Of a stretch of DNA of 64,000 nucleotides, positions 18,791 through 28,251 are shown one piece after another. Position numbers and translations under genes: made by a program. The stretch comes from Azomonas agilis (GTDB lineage: Bacteria > Pseudomonadota > Gammaproteobacteria > Pseudomonadales > Pseudomonadaceae). The stretch covers positions 151,706-215,705 of the forward strand of contig NZ_VLKG01000006.1 in assembly GCF_007830255.1 (NCBI RefSeq), read 5' to 3'. The notes beneath the pieces are model-generated. The model was not told the DNA's origin. It saw only the letters and a program-made list of their open reading frames with translations, and made no database searches. Within the stretch, counting starts at the first letter, position 1. Every line of letters begins with the position of its first letter.

Positions 18791-18823
18791 AAAGGACACC
18801 CTGTTATGGTGTCCTTTTTATTT
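18791..18823 (+). terminator. Rho-independent terminator after htpX
   Basis: AAAGGACACC (18791-18800) / GGTGTCCTTT (18808-18817), a perfect 10-bp stem with a 7-base loop followed by TTATTT. It separates htpX from convergent tpm. Confidence 0.85.
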
Positions 18824-18838
18824 CCCCACACACAGCCT

Positions 18839-19510
18839 TTATGAGCGACAGAGCCAATAAACGGGCTCATGCAAAAAGTCCAACTGATGCGTATGAAACC
18901 TTGGGTGCTGGGATGATACATCCGGCCGTTCTAAAAGCTCCAAGTGCCACTGAAATGGCTGAAAGAGCTTTTGTACCTCCAGCTCTGACACAGAAAAAGG
19001 AGGGCCAGCCATTTGCTCTTGTGGATACTCTAGGCTGATCAACAATCCCCGACAGGATGCAGGCAAGCAAGCCGATAGATGGGCAACGTAGTCTTGACGC
19101 ATGGCCTCCGGCAAAGCAATCAAAGCCGCACGGTCATAAACCAAACCACAATCGCTCAGATCAGCAGCTTCTAATTGAAAGAAATCACCACACCAGATTT
19201 CCACAGTCCCTGCTTTATAGCTGATAAATTCTTTGTGCTGACGTATTTGGGGCTGAAGCTGATGCTCTGCAAAAAATGCTTGAACCGCTGCTTCCGAGAG
19301 CTCAACGCCCAGCACAGAAAAACCCTGCTCTGCGAGCCACAGCATATCAAGGGTTTTACCGCACAGGGGAACGAAGACGCGCCTAGATGCAGCATCCAAA
19401 CCTTGCATTTGCAGCCGCGCAACATAGCGCTGTAGGTAAGGATTAACCTGTTGCTGGTGGAAGGCTATTTCATTACGCGACCAACGTCGATGCCAAAAAT
19501 CCTCATACAT
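18839..19510 (-). CDS. tpm: Thiopurine S-methyltransferase
   Basis: 223 residues from ATG at 19510 (MYEDFWHRRW), with GGGAG eight bases upstream. The signature near the N-terminus, FWHRRWSRNEIAFH, is followed by the SAM site VFVPLCGKTLDMLWL (about 45-59), GVELSE and VYDRAALIALP (about 125-135). Bacterial TPMT methylates thiopurines and, in Pseudomonas, tellurite and selenium oxyanions. Stand-alone gene convergent with htpX. Confidence 0.92.
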   Translation of the reverse strand: MYEDFWHRRWSRNEIAFHQQQVNPYLQRYVARLQMQGLDAASRRVFVPLCGKTLDMLWLAEQGFSVLGVELSEAAVQAFFAEHQLQPQIRQHKEFISYKAGTVEIWCGDFFQLEAADLSDCGLVYDRAALIALPEAMRQDYVAHLSACLPASCRGLLISLEYPQEQMAGPPFSVSELEVQKLFQPFQWHLELLERPDVSSQHPRFHTHQLDFLHEPVYWLCRS

Positions 19511-19581
19511 GCGCCTTACTCCCTTGCTTTGAGCTGCATAGAATAGCGGCGAAAGCAAGGAAGAGGCAGCACGAAATTAGA

Positions 19582-21261
19582 TCAATCTTCGCGATAACGA
19601 CGCAGTTTCAGTTGCTTACCCGCTACACGGGTATCTTTTAAGCGGCCCAGCAAGCGATCCAAACCTTCATCGGGAAGCTCTACCAAGCTAAAGGTTTCGC
19701 GTACCAAAATGCGCCCGATAGAGTCACGAGCCAAGCCGCCTTCGTTCAGAATTGCGCCAAGCAGGTTACGAGCGGCAATACCGTCGCGGCTACCTAGGGG
19801 CGTACGGCAGCGCGCCCGACCTTCAGCGATCGGCATAGACGCACGGCGCTCGCGCTCACGTCCACTACCTTCACTGGAACGCTCACCCCGAGAACGCTCA
19901 CGGGTATTCGCATTTACTTCAGGGACTGAAGGCTGCTCTTTTTCCAGCTCAGCCAGACTCATGGATTGACCTGCTGTGAGTTTACCCAGCAAAGCCACCG
20001 CAAGTTGACGAGGAGTACAACCAATATCTGCAGTCAACTTGTCCAACAGAGCCCCATGCGTTTCTTCAGCAACGGTTGCCAGCGGAGAAAGGGTGGCCGT
20101 CAACCGACGAACTCGAGCATCCAAAACCTGTTGAGCGGTCGGTAAACGCACCTCAGCCACTTTTTGCCCAGTGACGCGCTCAATCACTTGCAACATGCGG
20201 CGCTCGCGGGGCGTTACCAACAACAGGGCACGACCATCACGCCCTGCCCGCCCCGTACGACCAATTCGGTGTACATAGGATTCAGGGTCATAGGGCATAT
20301 CCACGTTCAACACATGGGTAATACGAGGCACGTCGATACCACGGGCGGCTACGTCTGTTGCCACTACGATGTCCAAACGGCCATCTTTCAAGGAGTCAAT
20401 CACGCGCTCGCGTTGATTTTGCGCGATATCGCCATTTAAGGCTGCCGCTTTATATCCTTTGGCTTCCAAAGCGCTGGCCAAATCCAAAGTGGCTTGCTTG
20501 GTGCGTACAAAGGCGATCAAGGCATCAAAGTCCTCAACCTCCAGTAGACGCAAAATCGCTGGGATTTTTTGATCGGCATGCACCAGCAAATGGGCCTGCT
20601 CAATACGGGCTACGGTTTGGGTTTTAGCCGCAATTTTTACATGCTGCGGGTCACGCAAGTACTTTTCAGCAATCGCCCGAATAGAATGGGGCAAAGTAGC
20701 AGAGAACAGCACACTCTGACGGCTCTCGGGCATGGCTTGGAAGATTTGCTCCAAGTCATCCATAAAGCCCAATTTGAGCATTTCGTCCGCCTCGTCCAAC
20801 ACCAGATAGCGGATGGTGGATAGCAGAGTTTCGTTACGACCTAGGTGGTCAACCAAACGGCCCGGAGTCGCTACAATGACTTGAGCACCTTGACGAATCG
20901 CTTTTAACTGCGGCCCCATAGGAGCGCCGCCATAAATGGCCACAACGCCCACTCCGGGCATTTGGCTGGCATAGCTTTCAAAGGCTGTAGCTACCTGTAA
21001 GGCCAGCTCACGGGTTGGTGCCAAAATCAGCGCTTGGGGTTCCCGTCGGCTAGGATCAATCTTTGACAGAATAGGCAGCGCAAAGGCAGCAGTTTTACCC
21101 GTACCGGTTTGTGCCTGTCCAATCAAGTCATGGCCCGCTAAGATGCCAGGAATAGCTTGGGCTTGGATGGGTGAGGGTTCTTCGTAACCAACAGCTGTAA
21201 TGGCAGCAAGTACAGCGGGATGAATACCGAGTGCGGCAAAACCGCCGGTTTCCTGATACAT
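19582..21261 (-). CDS. deaD: DEAD-box RNA helicase DeaD/CsdA
   Basis: 559 residues from ATG at 21261 (MYQETGGFAALG). Motifs in order: Q-motif PSPIQAQAIP, Walker A AQTGTGKTAAF, PTRELALQVA, TPGRLVDHL, LDEADEML, FSATLP, ATDVAARGIDVP and HRIGRTGRAGR. A charged linker with RERSRGERSS-type sequence leads to a C-terminal RNA-binding domain (about 480-559) of the DbpA type, ending LKLRRYRED. It unwinds structured RNA in cold-adapted translation and ribosome assembly. The 283-base upstream region (21262-21544) is rich in short inverted repeats, for example ATTAGC/GCTAAT near 21455-21477, which may reflect a structured cold-shock leader (inference). Confidence 0.92.
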   Translation of the reverse strand: MYQETGGFAALGIHPAVLAAITAVGYEEPSPIQAQAIPGILAGHDLIGQAQTGTGKTAAFALPILSKIDPSRREPQALILAPTRELALQVATAFESYASQMPGVGVVAIYGGAPMGPQLKAIRQGAQVIVATPGRLVDHLGRNETLLSTIRYLVLDEADEMLKLGFMDDLEQIFQAMPESRQSVLFSATLPHSIRAIAEKYLRDPQHVKIAAKTQTVARIEQAHLLVHADQKIPAILRLLEVEDFDALIAFVRTKQATLDLASALEAKGYKAAALNGDIAQNQRERVIDSLKDGRLDIVVATDVAARGIDVPRITHVLNVDMPYDPESYVHRIGRTGRAGRDGRALLLVTPRERRMLQVIERVTGQKVAEVRLPTAQQVLDARVRRLTATLSPLATVAEETHGALLDKLTADIGCTPRQLAVALLGKLTAGQSMSLAELEKEQPSVPEVNANTRERSRGERSSEGSGRERERRASMPIAEGRARCRTPLGSRDGIAARNLLGAILNEGGLARDSIGRILVRETFSLVELPDEGLDRLLGRLKDTRVAGKQLKLRRYRED

Positions 21262-21544
21262 GGGTCTTAGCCTCTGCGCGTCCGCAAACACCCATGAGCC
21301 AGCACTGCACATACCCTGTGATAAGGTCTCCAAGAGACACCCGGGCAGACTGATCGGCGAGGATTTGCGAAATCGCGTATGGTGAGCAAGTAGATAATTG
21401 TTACGCGCCCGGAGCCGGGCAGAATGTCGAACCTTTCGGCTTGCTAAAACAAGCCATTAGCTTCAACAAGAGGCTAATACTATACCCGAATTTAGTTCGG
21501 CTGCATGCTTTTTTGTTAGTAAGCTGACTATGTTTGTGCAAAAT

Positions 21545-22309
21545 TTAGGTCGCAGGCCGTATATTTTTCAATAATGGTTCCAATGCATAGCCTAAATTAG
21601 GGGCTAAACGCTCAAGACTCTGCTTCAAATGTGCTTGATCCAAAGCTTGATCCAAGTCGGCTGGAATGAATAATATGACATTTCCCTCTGCCACAGGCAG
21701 CTCCCAATAATGCCGATGAAATAAACCCCTTAATAAAGCAGCTCCCAAGGGTTGGCCATTCGTTGTTGACCATTGATTGATGATCAACCACCCACCCACC
21801 TGTAACTTACTTTGGCACTGCTCCAAAAATGACCAAGCCAAATGCAACGCGGCAGGCCCTTTGTCCGTGTATAAATCCATAAAAATGAGATCAGCTTGCT
21901 CGACCGAGGATACCAGCGCGCGCGCATCACCTAAACGCAAGGTCACTCGCTCATCTTCTTCTTGCAAATCCAAATAATCTTGAGCAATGCGCACTACCTC
22001 AGACCGCAGCTCAATCACCTCAGCATCCTGTATGGGCAAAAATTTTAAACAGGCGCGCAGCAAACTTCCGCCCCCTAGCCCCAAGAACAAGGCTGTTTCT
22101 GGATGCGGATGGCACAGCCCACCCAGCAACATGGCTCGCGTGTAGTCGTACTCCAACCAACTGGGATCAGGCATGTACACACAACTTTGCTCTACGCCAT
22201 CACCAAACTCTAAAAATCGGTAATCACCGAGCTCCAGAACTCGTATCACACCAAAGTCATCCTCAGACTCAAGCAATACGCGTTCTTCCCCTTGAGATAT
22301 GTGTGTCAT
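21545..22309 (-). CDS. Spermidine synthase-like protein
   Basis: 254 residues with a strong GGGAGG ahead of ATG 22309. It has the spermidine-synthase/PABS Rossmann core: ALFLGLGGGSLLRACLKF (about 68-85), VIELRSEVVRIAQDYL (about 97-112), LRLGDARALV and DLIFMDLYTDKGPA (about 139-152). Polyamine synthases normally have a Gly-Gly-Glu followed by a catalytic Asp; here the GGGS and DLYTD variants, the short N-terminus and the absence of a nearby speD argue that it may not make spermidine. Substrate unknown. Confidence 0.8.
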   Translation of the reverse strand: MTHISQGEERVLLESEDDFGVIRVLELGDYRFLEFGDGVEQSCVYMPDPSWLEYDYTRAMLLGGLCHPHPETALFLGLGGGSLLRACLKFLPIQDAEVIELRSEVVRIAQDYLDLQEEDERVTLRLGDARALVSSVEQADLIFMDLYTDKGPAALHLAWSFLEQCQSKLQVGGWLIINQWSTTNGQPLGAALLRGLFHRHYWELPVAEGNVILFIPADLDQALDQAHLKQSLERLAPNLGYALEPLLKNIRPAT

Positions 22310-22433
22310 TCAACCTCCCGTTTTGAATCAACCTAGTTGCCAGTCCAAGCAAAGTCTGGCACTACTAAATTACATGGGCCGGACTGCATTAGCCCTGTTT
22401 TCTCACTCCATTAAGGAATAAGGAGCGCATGGT

Positions 22434-23417
22434 ATGAGCAAGCGCGTTGCTTTGGTACTGGGCTCTGGTGGTGCTCGTGGCTATGCCCACATTGGTGTGA
22501 TTGATGAATTAGAGGCTCGAGGTTACAAAATCGACTGCATCGCCGGTTGCTCTATGGGATCAGTCATTGGTGGAGTCTATGCTTCTGGTCAGCTTGCGCC
22601 CTTTCGTGAATGGATCGAAGCCTTAGATTACTTAGATGTCATGCGCCTGCTGGATGTGAGTTTTAGCATGGGCGCTATTCGAGGGGAAAAAATTTTCGGG
22701 CACATCCGAAGCTTAATTGGTGATATCCGTATTGAGGATCTGCCTATTCCTTTCACTGCTGTGGCTACCGATCTTGCCAATCAGCAAGAGGTTTGGTTCC
22801 AAGAGGGATGTCTTAATCAAGCTATGCGGGCATCAGCAGCTATTCCAAGCCTATTCACTCCAGTAACGCTAGGGCGACGGGTACTTGTGGATGGCGGGTT
22901 GCTCAACCCTTTGCCGATTGTCCCTGTGGTATCCAGCCACTGTGACCTCATTGTCGCTGTTAATCTCAGCGCCAGCGGGAATCGACAGTATTCTTTACCT
23001 TTTGTGGAGCGCCCTCGCATCACCCACGGATATTTTGACCATCTGGTGGAGTCCCTCAGCTCTCACCTCACCTTTTGGCGACGCGATGCAGAAGATGCCC
23101 CCACCCTCATCAGCCCCCCTTCATTGGATACCATGGAGGCCAGAGAATCTGAACAGGGAACCCCAAAATCGGCTGAGGGTTCTAAGGTGATTGATGAAAC
23201 GGGCCCAGCCTCCATGCTGGAGCTCATCAACCAGAGCATTGAAGTGATGCAAAATGCGTTAACTCAATACAAGATTGCAGGCTATCCCCCAGATATCCTG
23301 ATCAGTGTCCCAAGGCGCGCCTGCCGCTTTTTCGAGTTCTATCGAGCCACCGAAATGATCCAGCTTGGACGCATCATCGCCTGTGAAGCACTGGATCACT
23401 ACGAAGCGCGTCTTTAG
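22434..23417 (+). CDS. Patatin-like phospholipase (RssA/NTE family)
   Basis: 327 residues. Oxyanion-hole motif GSGGARGYAHIG (about 10-21), nucleophile elbow GCSMGSVIGG with the catalytic Ser near residue 41, and the dyad Asp in LVDGGLLNPLP (about 150-160). Such proteins hydrolyse acyl esters of lipids; no signal peptide is present, so it should be cytoplasmic or membrane-peripheral. It ends in a 4-bp overlap with the convergent permease gene. The Ser/Asp dyad is intact, so it is probably active. Confidence 0.9.
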   Translation: MSKRVALVLGSGGARGYAHIGVIDELEARGYKIDCIAGCSMGSVIGGVYASGQLAPFREWIEALDYLDVMRLLDVSFSMGAIRGEKIFGHIRSLIGDIRIEDLPIPFTAVATDLANQQEVWFQEGCLNQAMRASAAIPSLFTPVTLGRRVLVDGGLLNPLPIVPVVSSHCDLIVAVNLSASGNRQYSLPFVERPRITHGYFDHLVESLSSHLTFWRRDAEDAPTLISPPSLDTMEARESEQGTPKSAEGSKVIDETGPASMLELINQSIEVMQNALTQYKIAGYPPDILISVPRRACRFFEFYRATEMIQLGRIIACEALDHYEARL

Positions 23418-24499
23418 GACATATCAGGGCGGCCATCAGTTGGAGCGGGAGGAGAAACCTTTAACTCCTCCTTTTGAGCCCAGTCCGTTATCAAACTGAA
23501 GGCAACCGCTAATAGCGTCGGGCCTAAGAACAGCCCCATAAAACCAAAAGCCAAAATGCCGCCAAAAACGCCCAGTAATACAACCACTAAGGGCAAATTC
23601 CCGCCACGGCTGATCAAATAGGGCTTAAGGATGTTATCCACGCCACTGATGACAAAAAATCCCCAAATTCCCAAAAAAATAGCAGCGCCGTAGGCCTCTT
23701 CCCAAGCCAACCAAATAGTGGCCGGAATCCAGATCAAGGGCGGGCCCATAGGCACTAAACTTAGGACAAAGGTCAAAATCCCCCAAATCAAAGCACCCGG
23801 CAACTGCACCACCAAAAAACCGATAAAAGCCAAAGCACCTTGGGCCGCAGCAGTTCCAATCACGCCGTTCACTACGCGTTGAACCGTACCCGCCACCAAG
23901 TCCCAATAATGGTCTGAGCGTTCTGCACCTATTAATCGGTAGAGTAAACTGCGTATAAAAGCTGCTAAACGTGGCCCATCTCGGTAGAAAAAGAACACAA
24001 AGATTAGACTTAAGACAATCTCCAATATCCCCGTACCCAGACGCGCGCTGTTGACCAGCAACCAGTTTCCTACCTGAATCATGTAGGGACGAACGCTGAC
24101 TAAAAGAGCCGTTCCTTGAGCATCTACGGTATTCCAAGCCTGAACCAGCCATTCGCCAAAGGGCCAATTAATCAACCAAGGCGGCGGAGGCGGTAATCCA
24201 TCCACCTGAAGATCACGAATCAGCGTATTGGCGGCCATGATGTAGTCCGCCACATTGAATCCAAACCACACCAAAGGAGCAGCTACTACCAACATCCAAC
24301 CACAGGTCAAAATGGCTGAAGCTAAGGATGTCTGCCCTCCTAAAGCCCGAGTCAACAAACGCATTAATGGCCAGCTAGCAAAAGCCAACAAAGCCGCCCA
24401 AAACAATACGGATACGAAGGGTGCCAGTACCCAAAGACAAGCAACCAATAAAGCCATCCACAAAATCTGCACGAGCAAGCGGTCATTAATATCGCGCAT
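23414..24499 (-). CDS. AI-2E family transporter (PerM-like permease)
   Basis: 361 residues with about seven or eight hydrophobic segments: about 12-40, 58-85, 145-170, 205-235, 240-265 and 300-340. The family-typical segment PLGLLLGVFGGxxAFGFMGLFLGP is seen here as VLLGVFGGILAFGFMGLFLGP and marks the old UPF0118 group. Members export autoinducer-2 or act as Na+/H+ antiporters, so substrate cannot be assigned. It is divergent from nothing and lies 29 bases after the DUF4892 gene, so the two may be co-transcribed. Confidence 0.88.
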   Translation of the reverse strand: MRDINDRLLVQILWMALLVACLWVLAPFVSVLFWAALLAFASWPLMRLLTRALGGQTSLASAILTCGWMLVVAAPLVWFGFNVADYIMAANTLIRDLQVDGLPPPPPWLINWPFGEWLVQAWNTVDAQGTALLVSVRPYMIQVGNWLLVNSARLGTGILEIVLSLIFVFFFYRDGPRLAAFIRSLLYRLIGAERSDHYWDLVAGTVQRVVNGVIGTAAAQGALAFIGFLVVQLPGALIWGILTFVLSLVPMGPPLIWIPATIWLAWEEAYGAAIFLGIWGFFVISGVDNILKPYLISRGGNLPLVVVLLGVFGGILAFGFMGLFLGPTLLAVAFSLITDWAQKEELKVSPPAPTDGRPDMS

Positions 24500-24528
24500 T
24501 AACTACATCATCCTAAAAATTAAAGGCA

Positions 24529-25383
24529 TCATTCACGAAATCGCAAGTATAAGCCTTGATCTGCGGTATTCTGCCACTCTAAACGCCTAGCAATACCGCC
24601 TATAGGCTCTAAAGCTTTATACCAAGACTCAGCGGCCTGCCCTTCTATCTTAAGGTATAGGCGGCTGTCTAATCGCACTAAGCGGGCCAGTCTTTGAACC
24701 CAAGCGGGATCGGGGATTTCGGGCAGACTGGGCAGGCTCAAAAATCCCTGTTGGCGCAACTGACGCAGTAAGGTATCAGCGGTAGGTAACAAATATTCTA
24801 TTGAATCTGCGGCCTCTAACTGCTCGATATACAGCAAGGCCTGCCCGGTACCACGAGTAGCAGCATACACGGCAACCAAAGTTGAACTTTGAGGCAGTCG
24901 AGCCAACAAATAGGCTTGCTGCCGCTCCAAACCATATAGAGAGGAGCGTTTAAAGATCAGATTGGCCCACAGATCACTGGCTCCACAATCAGATCCTTGG
25001 CACCAAAACAGCAATACTGCCCCCTGATCCAGTAAATTCTGACGCGCTAGCTCAAAAGCCTCTAATTCCGTATGCCATGCAGGCAATTGATACAAAGCAA
25101 TGCTTTGCTCCCCCGAAATACTGGCTTGCTCCTCCAGACGCAAACGCCCGCTAATGCGCCGCAGTAATCCCATGGGATACACCCGATGAGTCACGCTGGC
25201 CTGCTCTTGCTCCACAAGCTGCGCGTCCGCATAACGCTGCCAAGTTAAGACGGATGCGGCAGGCATAGCGACTGGTTCTGCCTGCACACAGGAAACGCCC
25301 GATAAAAAAACTAATAAAATCATAGGACTCAGCAAAGGCTGGGCGTTGAGGTACGAGGTAATATGAGCTAACGTCCTGAACAT
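24529..25383 (-). CDS. DUF4892-like exported protein
   Basis: 284 residues from ATG at 25383; ATG at 25410 and at 25323 are alternatives, and none has a convincing Shine-Dalgarno. The hydrophobic stretch LLSPMILLVFLSGVSCVQA then EPV looks like a signal peptide with cleavage after the Ala. The mature part has a central LLFWCQGSDCGASDLWAN motif (two Cys separated by four residues) and a C-terminal domain with alternating charged/hydrophobic strands that resembles an OmpA-like fold. It matches my memory of DUF4892 proteins in Pseudomonas. Role unknown; likely periplasmic. Confidence 0.7.
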   Translation of the reverse strand: MFRTLAHITSYLNAQPLLSPMILLVFLSGVSCVQAEPVAMPAASVLTWQRYADAQLVEQEQASVTHRVYPMGLLRRISGRLRLEEQASISGEQSIALYQLPAWHTELEAFELARQNLLDQGAVLLFWCQGSDCGASDLWANLIFKRSSLYGLERQQAYLLARLPQSSTLVAVYAATRGTGQALLYIEQLEAADSIEYLLPTADTLLRQLRQQGFLSLPSLPEIPDPAWVQRLARLVRLDSRLYLKIEGQAAESWYKALEPIGGIARRLEWQNTADQGLYLRFRE

Positions 25384-25580
25384 AAAGAAATTCCACAACC
25401 AGATAATCACTCAAAGGCTCGTCAGTCCCCTTGAACAAGTCAAGCAGCGCCCTGTTGCAGTCTGTGTGCCTATGCCTAACCACAACAACATCAAGCGCTA
25501 AATGATAAGATGTTCCGTTCAGCCCACCACAAGACTAAATACTGACATTCGATCTCTGTTGTGACTTCAAACTGGATTCA

Positions 25581-25618
25581 TCCGTCTACTCAAAGACGGA
25601 AAATCTGGCTTAGACCAG
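25581..25618 (+). promoter_or_regulatory. Two tandem hairpins in the fabA leader
   Basis: TCCGTCT (25581-25587) / AGACGGA (25594-25600) is a perfect 7-bp stem with a 6-base loop. A smaller CTGG/CCAG hairpin follows (25605-25618). Both lie 29-66 bases before the fabA start. They could be a regulator site in DNA or an RNA structure; no FabR/DesT/FadR consensus was recognised. Confidence 0.4.
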
Positions 25619-25646
25619 CACCGTCAGGGATCATTGAGGAACTCGC

Positions 25647-26162
25647 ATGAGCAAGAAAAACGCCTTTACCCGGGAAGAATTGTTGAGCTGCAGCCGTGGC
25701 GAACTCTTTGGCCCCGGCAACGCCCAACTGCCTGCCCCTAATATGCTGATGATGGATCGAATCATCCATATCAGCGAGGTAGGTGGGAAATTCGGCAAAG
25801 GCGAAATTGTGGCCGAGCTGGATATTAGTCCTGATCTTTGGTTCTTTGCTTGCCACTTTGAGGGCGATCCCGTTATGCCGGGTTGCCTTGGCCTAGATGC
25901 CATGTGGCAACTGGTTGGTTTTTACCTCGGCTGGCAGGGAAACCCCGGTCGAGGCCGAGCCTTAGGCTCAGGGGAGGTTAAGTTTTTTGGCCAAGTACTC
26001 CCAACCGCCAAAAAACTGACGTACAACATTCACATCAAACGCACCATCAACCGTTCGCTGATCCTTGGCATCGCCGATGGCACGGTCAGTGTTGACGGTC
26101 GAGAAATTTACAGCGCCGAAAGCTTACGCGTCGGCCTGTTTACTTCTACTGACAGCTTCTGA
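25647..26162 (+). CDS. fabA: 3-hydroxydecanoyl-ACP dehydratase/isomerase FabA
   Basis: 171 residues, GAGGAACTCGC ahead of ATG 25647. Hot-dog fold; the active-site His is in [15 protein letters not shown] (about 64-78) and the Asp in [13 protein letters not shown] (about 79-91). FabA dehydrates 3-hydroxydecanoyl-ACP and isomerises the trans-2 product to cis-3, the branch point of anaerobic unsaturated fatty-acid synthesis. The adjacent fabB, 11 bases downstream, elongates the cis-3 product; the pair is a classic gammaproteobacterial operon. Confidence 0.97.
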   Translation: MSKKNAFTREELLSCSRGELFGPGNAQLPAPNMLMMDRIIHISEVGGKFGKGEIVAELDISPDLWFFACHFEGDPVMPGCLGLDAMWQLVGFYLGWQGNPGRGRALGSGEVKFFGQVLPTAKKLTYNIHIKRTINRSLILGIADGTVSVDGREIYSAESLRVGLFTSTDSF

Positions 26163-26173
26163 AGGACATCCGC

Positions 26174-27391
26174 ATGCGTCGCGTCGTGATCACCGGCCTT
26201 GGCATCGTATCTTGCCTAGGCAATGACAAAGACACCGTCTCTGCCAACCTACGGGCTAGCCGCCCCGGTATCCGCTTCAATCAAGCTTATGCGGATATGG
26301 GACTGCGCAGCCAAGTCTCTGGCTCCATTAACTTAAACCTAGAAGAGTTGATTGACCGTAAGCTGATTCGCTTTATGGGAGATGCGGCGGCCTACGCCTA
26401 CCTCTCCATGGAGCAAGCGATTAAAGACTCTGGTCTGACACCCGAACAGGTCTCTAACCCGCGCACGGGCTTAATCGCAGGTTCCGGCGGGGCATCCACC
26501 TTTAACCAGATGGAAGCCATCGACATCCTGCGCGAAAAAGGGGTCAAGCGCGTAGGCCCATACCGTGTTACCCGTACTATGGGTAGTACCGTATCGGCTT
26601 GTCTGGCTACCCCCTTCAAAATCAAAGGCGTTAACTACTCCATCTCCTCAGCCTGTGCGACCAGTGCTCACTGTATCGGTCAAGCCGTTGAGCAAATCCA
26701 GATGGGGAAACAAGACGTAGTATTCGCCGGCGGTGGTGAAGAAGAGCATTGGAGCCAAAGCTGCCTGTTTGATGCAATGGGCGCTTTGTCTACCCAATAC
26801 AACGAAACCCCCGAAAAAGCCTCCCGTGCTTACGATGCCAAACGTGACGGCTTCGTGATTGCAGGTGGCGGCGGTATGATCGTCGTTGAAGAGTTAGAAC
26901 ACGCCCTTAAGCGTGGTGCTAAAATCTATGCCGAGATTATCGGCTACGGTGCTACCTCCGATGGCTACGACATGGTTGCTCCCAGCGGTGAAGGTGCTAT
27001 TCGCTGCATGCAACTAGCCCTATCTACCGTAGAGGGTACTGTTGACTATCTGAACACCCACGGTACCTCTACTCCCGTCGGGGATGTTGCCGAAGCTAAG
27101 GCCATACGCACCCTGTTTGGAGATAAAGTACCGCCCATTAGCTCAACCAAGAGCCTATCTGGGCACTCCTTAGGAGCTGCGGGTGTACATGAAGCTATCT
27201 ACTCGCTGTTAATGCTGGAAGGTAACTTCATCGCTGGCTCAGCTAACATTGAGGAGATTGACCCCGAAGTGGCTGATCTGCCGATCCTCACCCAAACTCG
27301 TGAAGATACCCAATTGGATATTGTCATGAGTAACAGTTTTGGCTTCGGTGGTACCAACGCCACGCTGGTATTTAAGCGCTGGCAAGCTTAA
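26174..27391 (+). CDS. fabB: 3-oxoacyl-ACP synthase I FabB
   Basis: 405 residues. The Cys-His-His triad is intact: nucleophile in [14 protein letters not shown] (about 158-171), His in [11 protein letters not shown] (about 295-305), and His in [11 protein letters not shown] (about 330-340). A C-terminal glycine-rich loop [11 protein letters not shown] is present. FabB condenses malonyl-ACP with acyl-ACP and is required to extend the cis-3-decenoyl-ACP made by FabA. The operon ends at a hairpin 20 bases downstream. Confidence 0.97.
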   Translation: MRRVVITGLGIVSCLGNDKDTVSANLRASRPGIRFNQAYADMGLRSQVSGSINLNLEELIDRKLIRFMGDAAAYAYLSMEQAIKDSGLTPEQVSNPRTGLIAGSGGASTFNQMEAIDILREKGVKRVGPYRVTRTMGSTVSACLATPFKIKGVNYSISSACATSAHCIGQAVEQIQMGKQDVVFAGGGEEEHWSQSCLFDAMGALSTQYNETPEKASRAYDAKRDGFVIAGGGGMIVVEELEHALKRGAKIYAEIIGYGATSDGYDMVAPSGEGAIRCMQLALSTVEGTVDYLNTHGTSTPVGDVAEAKAIRTLFGDKVPPISSTKSLSGHSLGAAGVHEAIYSLLMLEGNFIAGSANIEEIDPEVADLPILTQTREDTQLDIVMSNSFGFGGTNATLVFKRWQA

Positions 27392-27410
27392 GCCGTATCC
27401 TTTGAGAGCA

Positions 27411-27431
27411 CAGGGTGGACACACCACCCTG
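27411..27431 (+). terminator. Hairpin terminator after fabB
   Basis: CAGGGTGG (27411-27418) / CCACCCTG (27424-27431), a perfect 8-bp stem with a 5-base loop, followed by ATGCTCCATTTT. Confidence 0.65.
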
Positions 27432-27483
27432 ATGCTCCATTTTCCGCTATACCCAGTGTCTCACCCAGCACGGCTACGGCTGC

Positions 27484-27726
27484 TTAGTGCAACATTCTTG
27501 ATACTGTATCGCTTCCGTAAGTATCGTAGTCATCCTCTACTACTTTCCCAGCCATTTGCATTCCTGCACTGAACATAGCTTTTGCAATTTCAATATGCTG
27601 CCCTTGCAGAAACTCTTTAGCCTGATCTGAAAAGTCCAAGGTTACCAATACGGTTTCATCCTCAGCTCGGCGCAACACCAAACGGCCATCAGAAAGCTCA
27701 ATGATTTCTAAAAATGAGGTAGACAT
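27484..27726 (-). CDS. Small conserved protein (topA neighbour)
   Basis: 80 residues from ATG at 27726 (MSTSFLEIIELSDG), with GAGG ten bases upstream. An N-terminal strand-rich part (LEIIELSDGRLVLRRAED) is followed by acidic/amphipathic helices and ends in an acidic EDDYDTYGSD stretch. No membrane segment. A small protein of this kind sits two genes downstream of topA in Pseudomonas. Function unknown. Confidence 0.75.
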   Translation of the reverse strand: MSTSFLEIIELSDGRLVLRRAEDETVLVTLDFSDQAKEFLQGQHIEIAKAMFSAGMQMAGKVVEDDYDTYGSDTVSRMLH

Positions 27727-27764
27727 ACTGGAGTATCCTCGTTTGAAGGTGATTAGGTAATGCC

Positions 27765-28229
27765 CTACCATTCCGTCATTGCTTCACGAAAACGCAGGAT
27801 TAATGCTTTCAACTGCTGCCGCCAGTATTCTACTTCTGATGCCGTAGGTAACACTCTATGTTCTACTCCTCCTAACGGACGGTATAAAGCAGCATATTGC
27901 TCCAATAGCAAGCTCAGCCAACTATCAGAAACGGCGGTTAACTCCAGTAATTCAGCCAACTCAGGAGCCACCAAAGAGGCCTGCCGAGTGGCATCAAATA
28001 TTTGAATCAAAGTCCAAGTATCGGCTTGCTGAAAACGGTAATACCCCAGAACCTCTTGGCACAACCCCAATACAGCACCGTACAGATGAAAAATGCAAGC
28101 CTCGCGCTCAGCCTGCACTAATCCTGCGGCATTCAAACTGCTGTTCAGCTCTGCCTGCCGCCATTGTTCCAGAGCGAGTCCCGCAAAATAAATTTTTTGA
28201 TTGGTACGAGTATAACGCTCTTGGGCCAT
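27765..28229 (-). CDS. DUF6586-like helical protein
   Basis: 154 residues from ATG at 28229 (MAQERYTRTNQK), with GGAG five bases upstream. Predicted almost all helical, with motifs YTRTNQKIYFAGLALEQWR and a C-terminal WRQQLKALILRFREAM. Resembles the family found directly downstream of topA in Pseudomonas. It starts 23 bases after the topA stop, so probably same transcript. Function unknown. Confidence 0.75.
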   Translation of the reverse strand: MAQERYTRTNQKIYFAGLALEQWRQAELNSSLNAAGLVQAEREACIFHLYGAVLGLCQEVLGYYRFQQADTWTLIQIFDATRQASLVAPELAELLELTAVSDSWLSLLLEQYAALYRPLGGVEHRVLPTASEVEYWRQQLKALILRFREAMTEW

Positions 28230-28251
28230 AAAGACTCCGAACACCTCTAAC

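Noticed and set aside
21545..22309. Calling the gene speE
   Set aside because: The active-site loops differ from true spermidine synthases and no speD is nearby; kept as spermidine-synthase-like.
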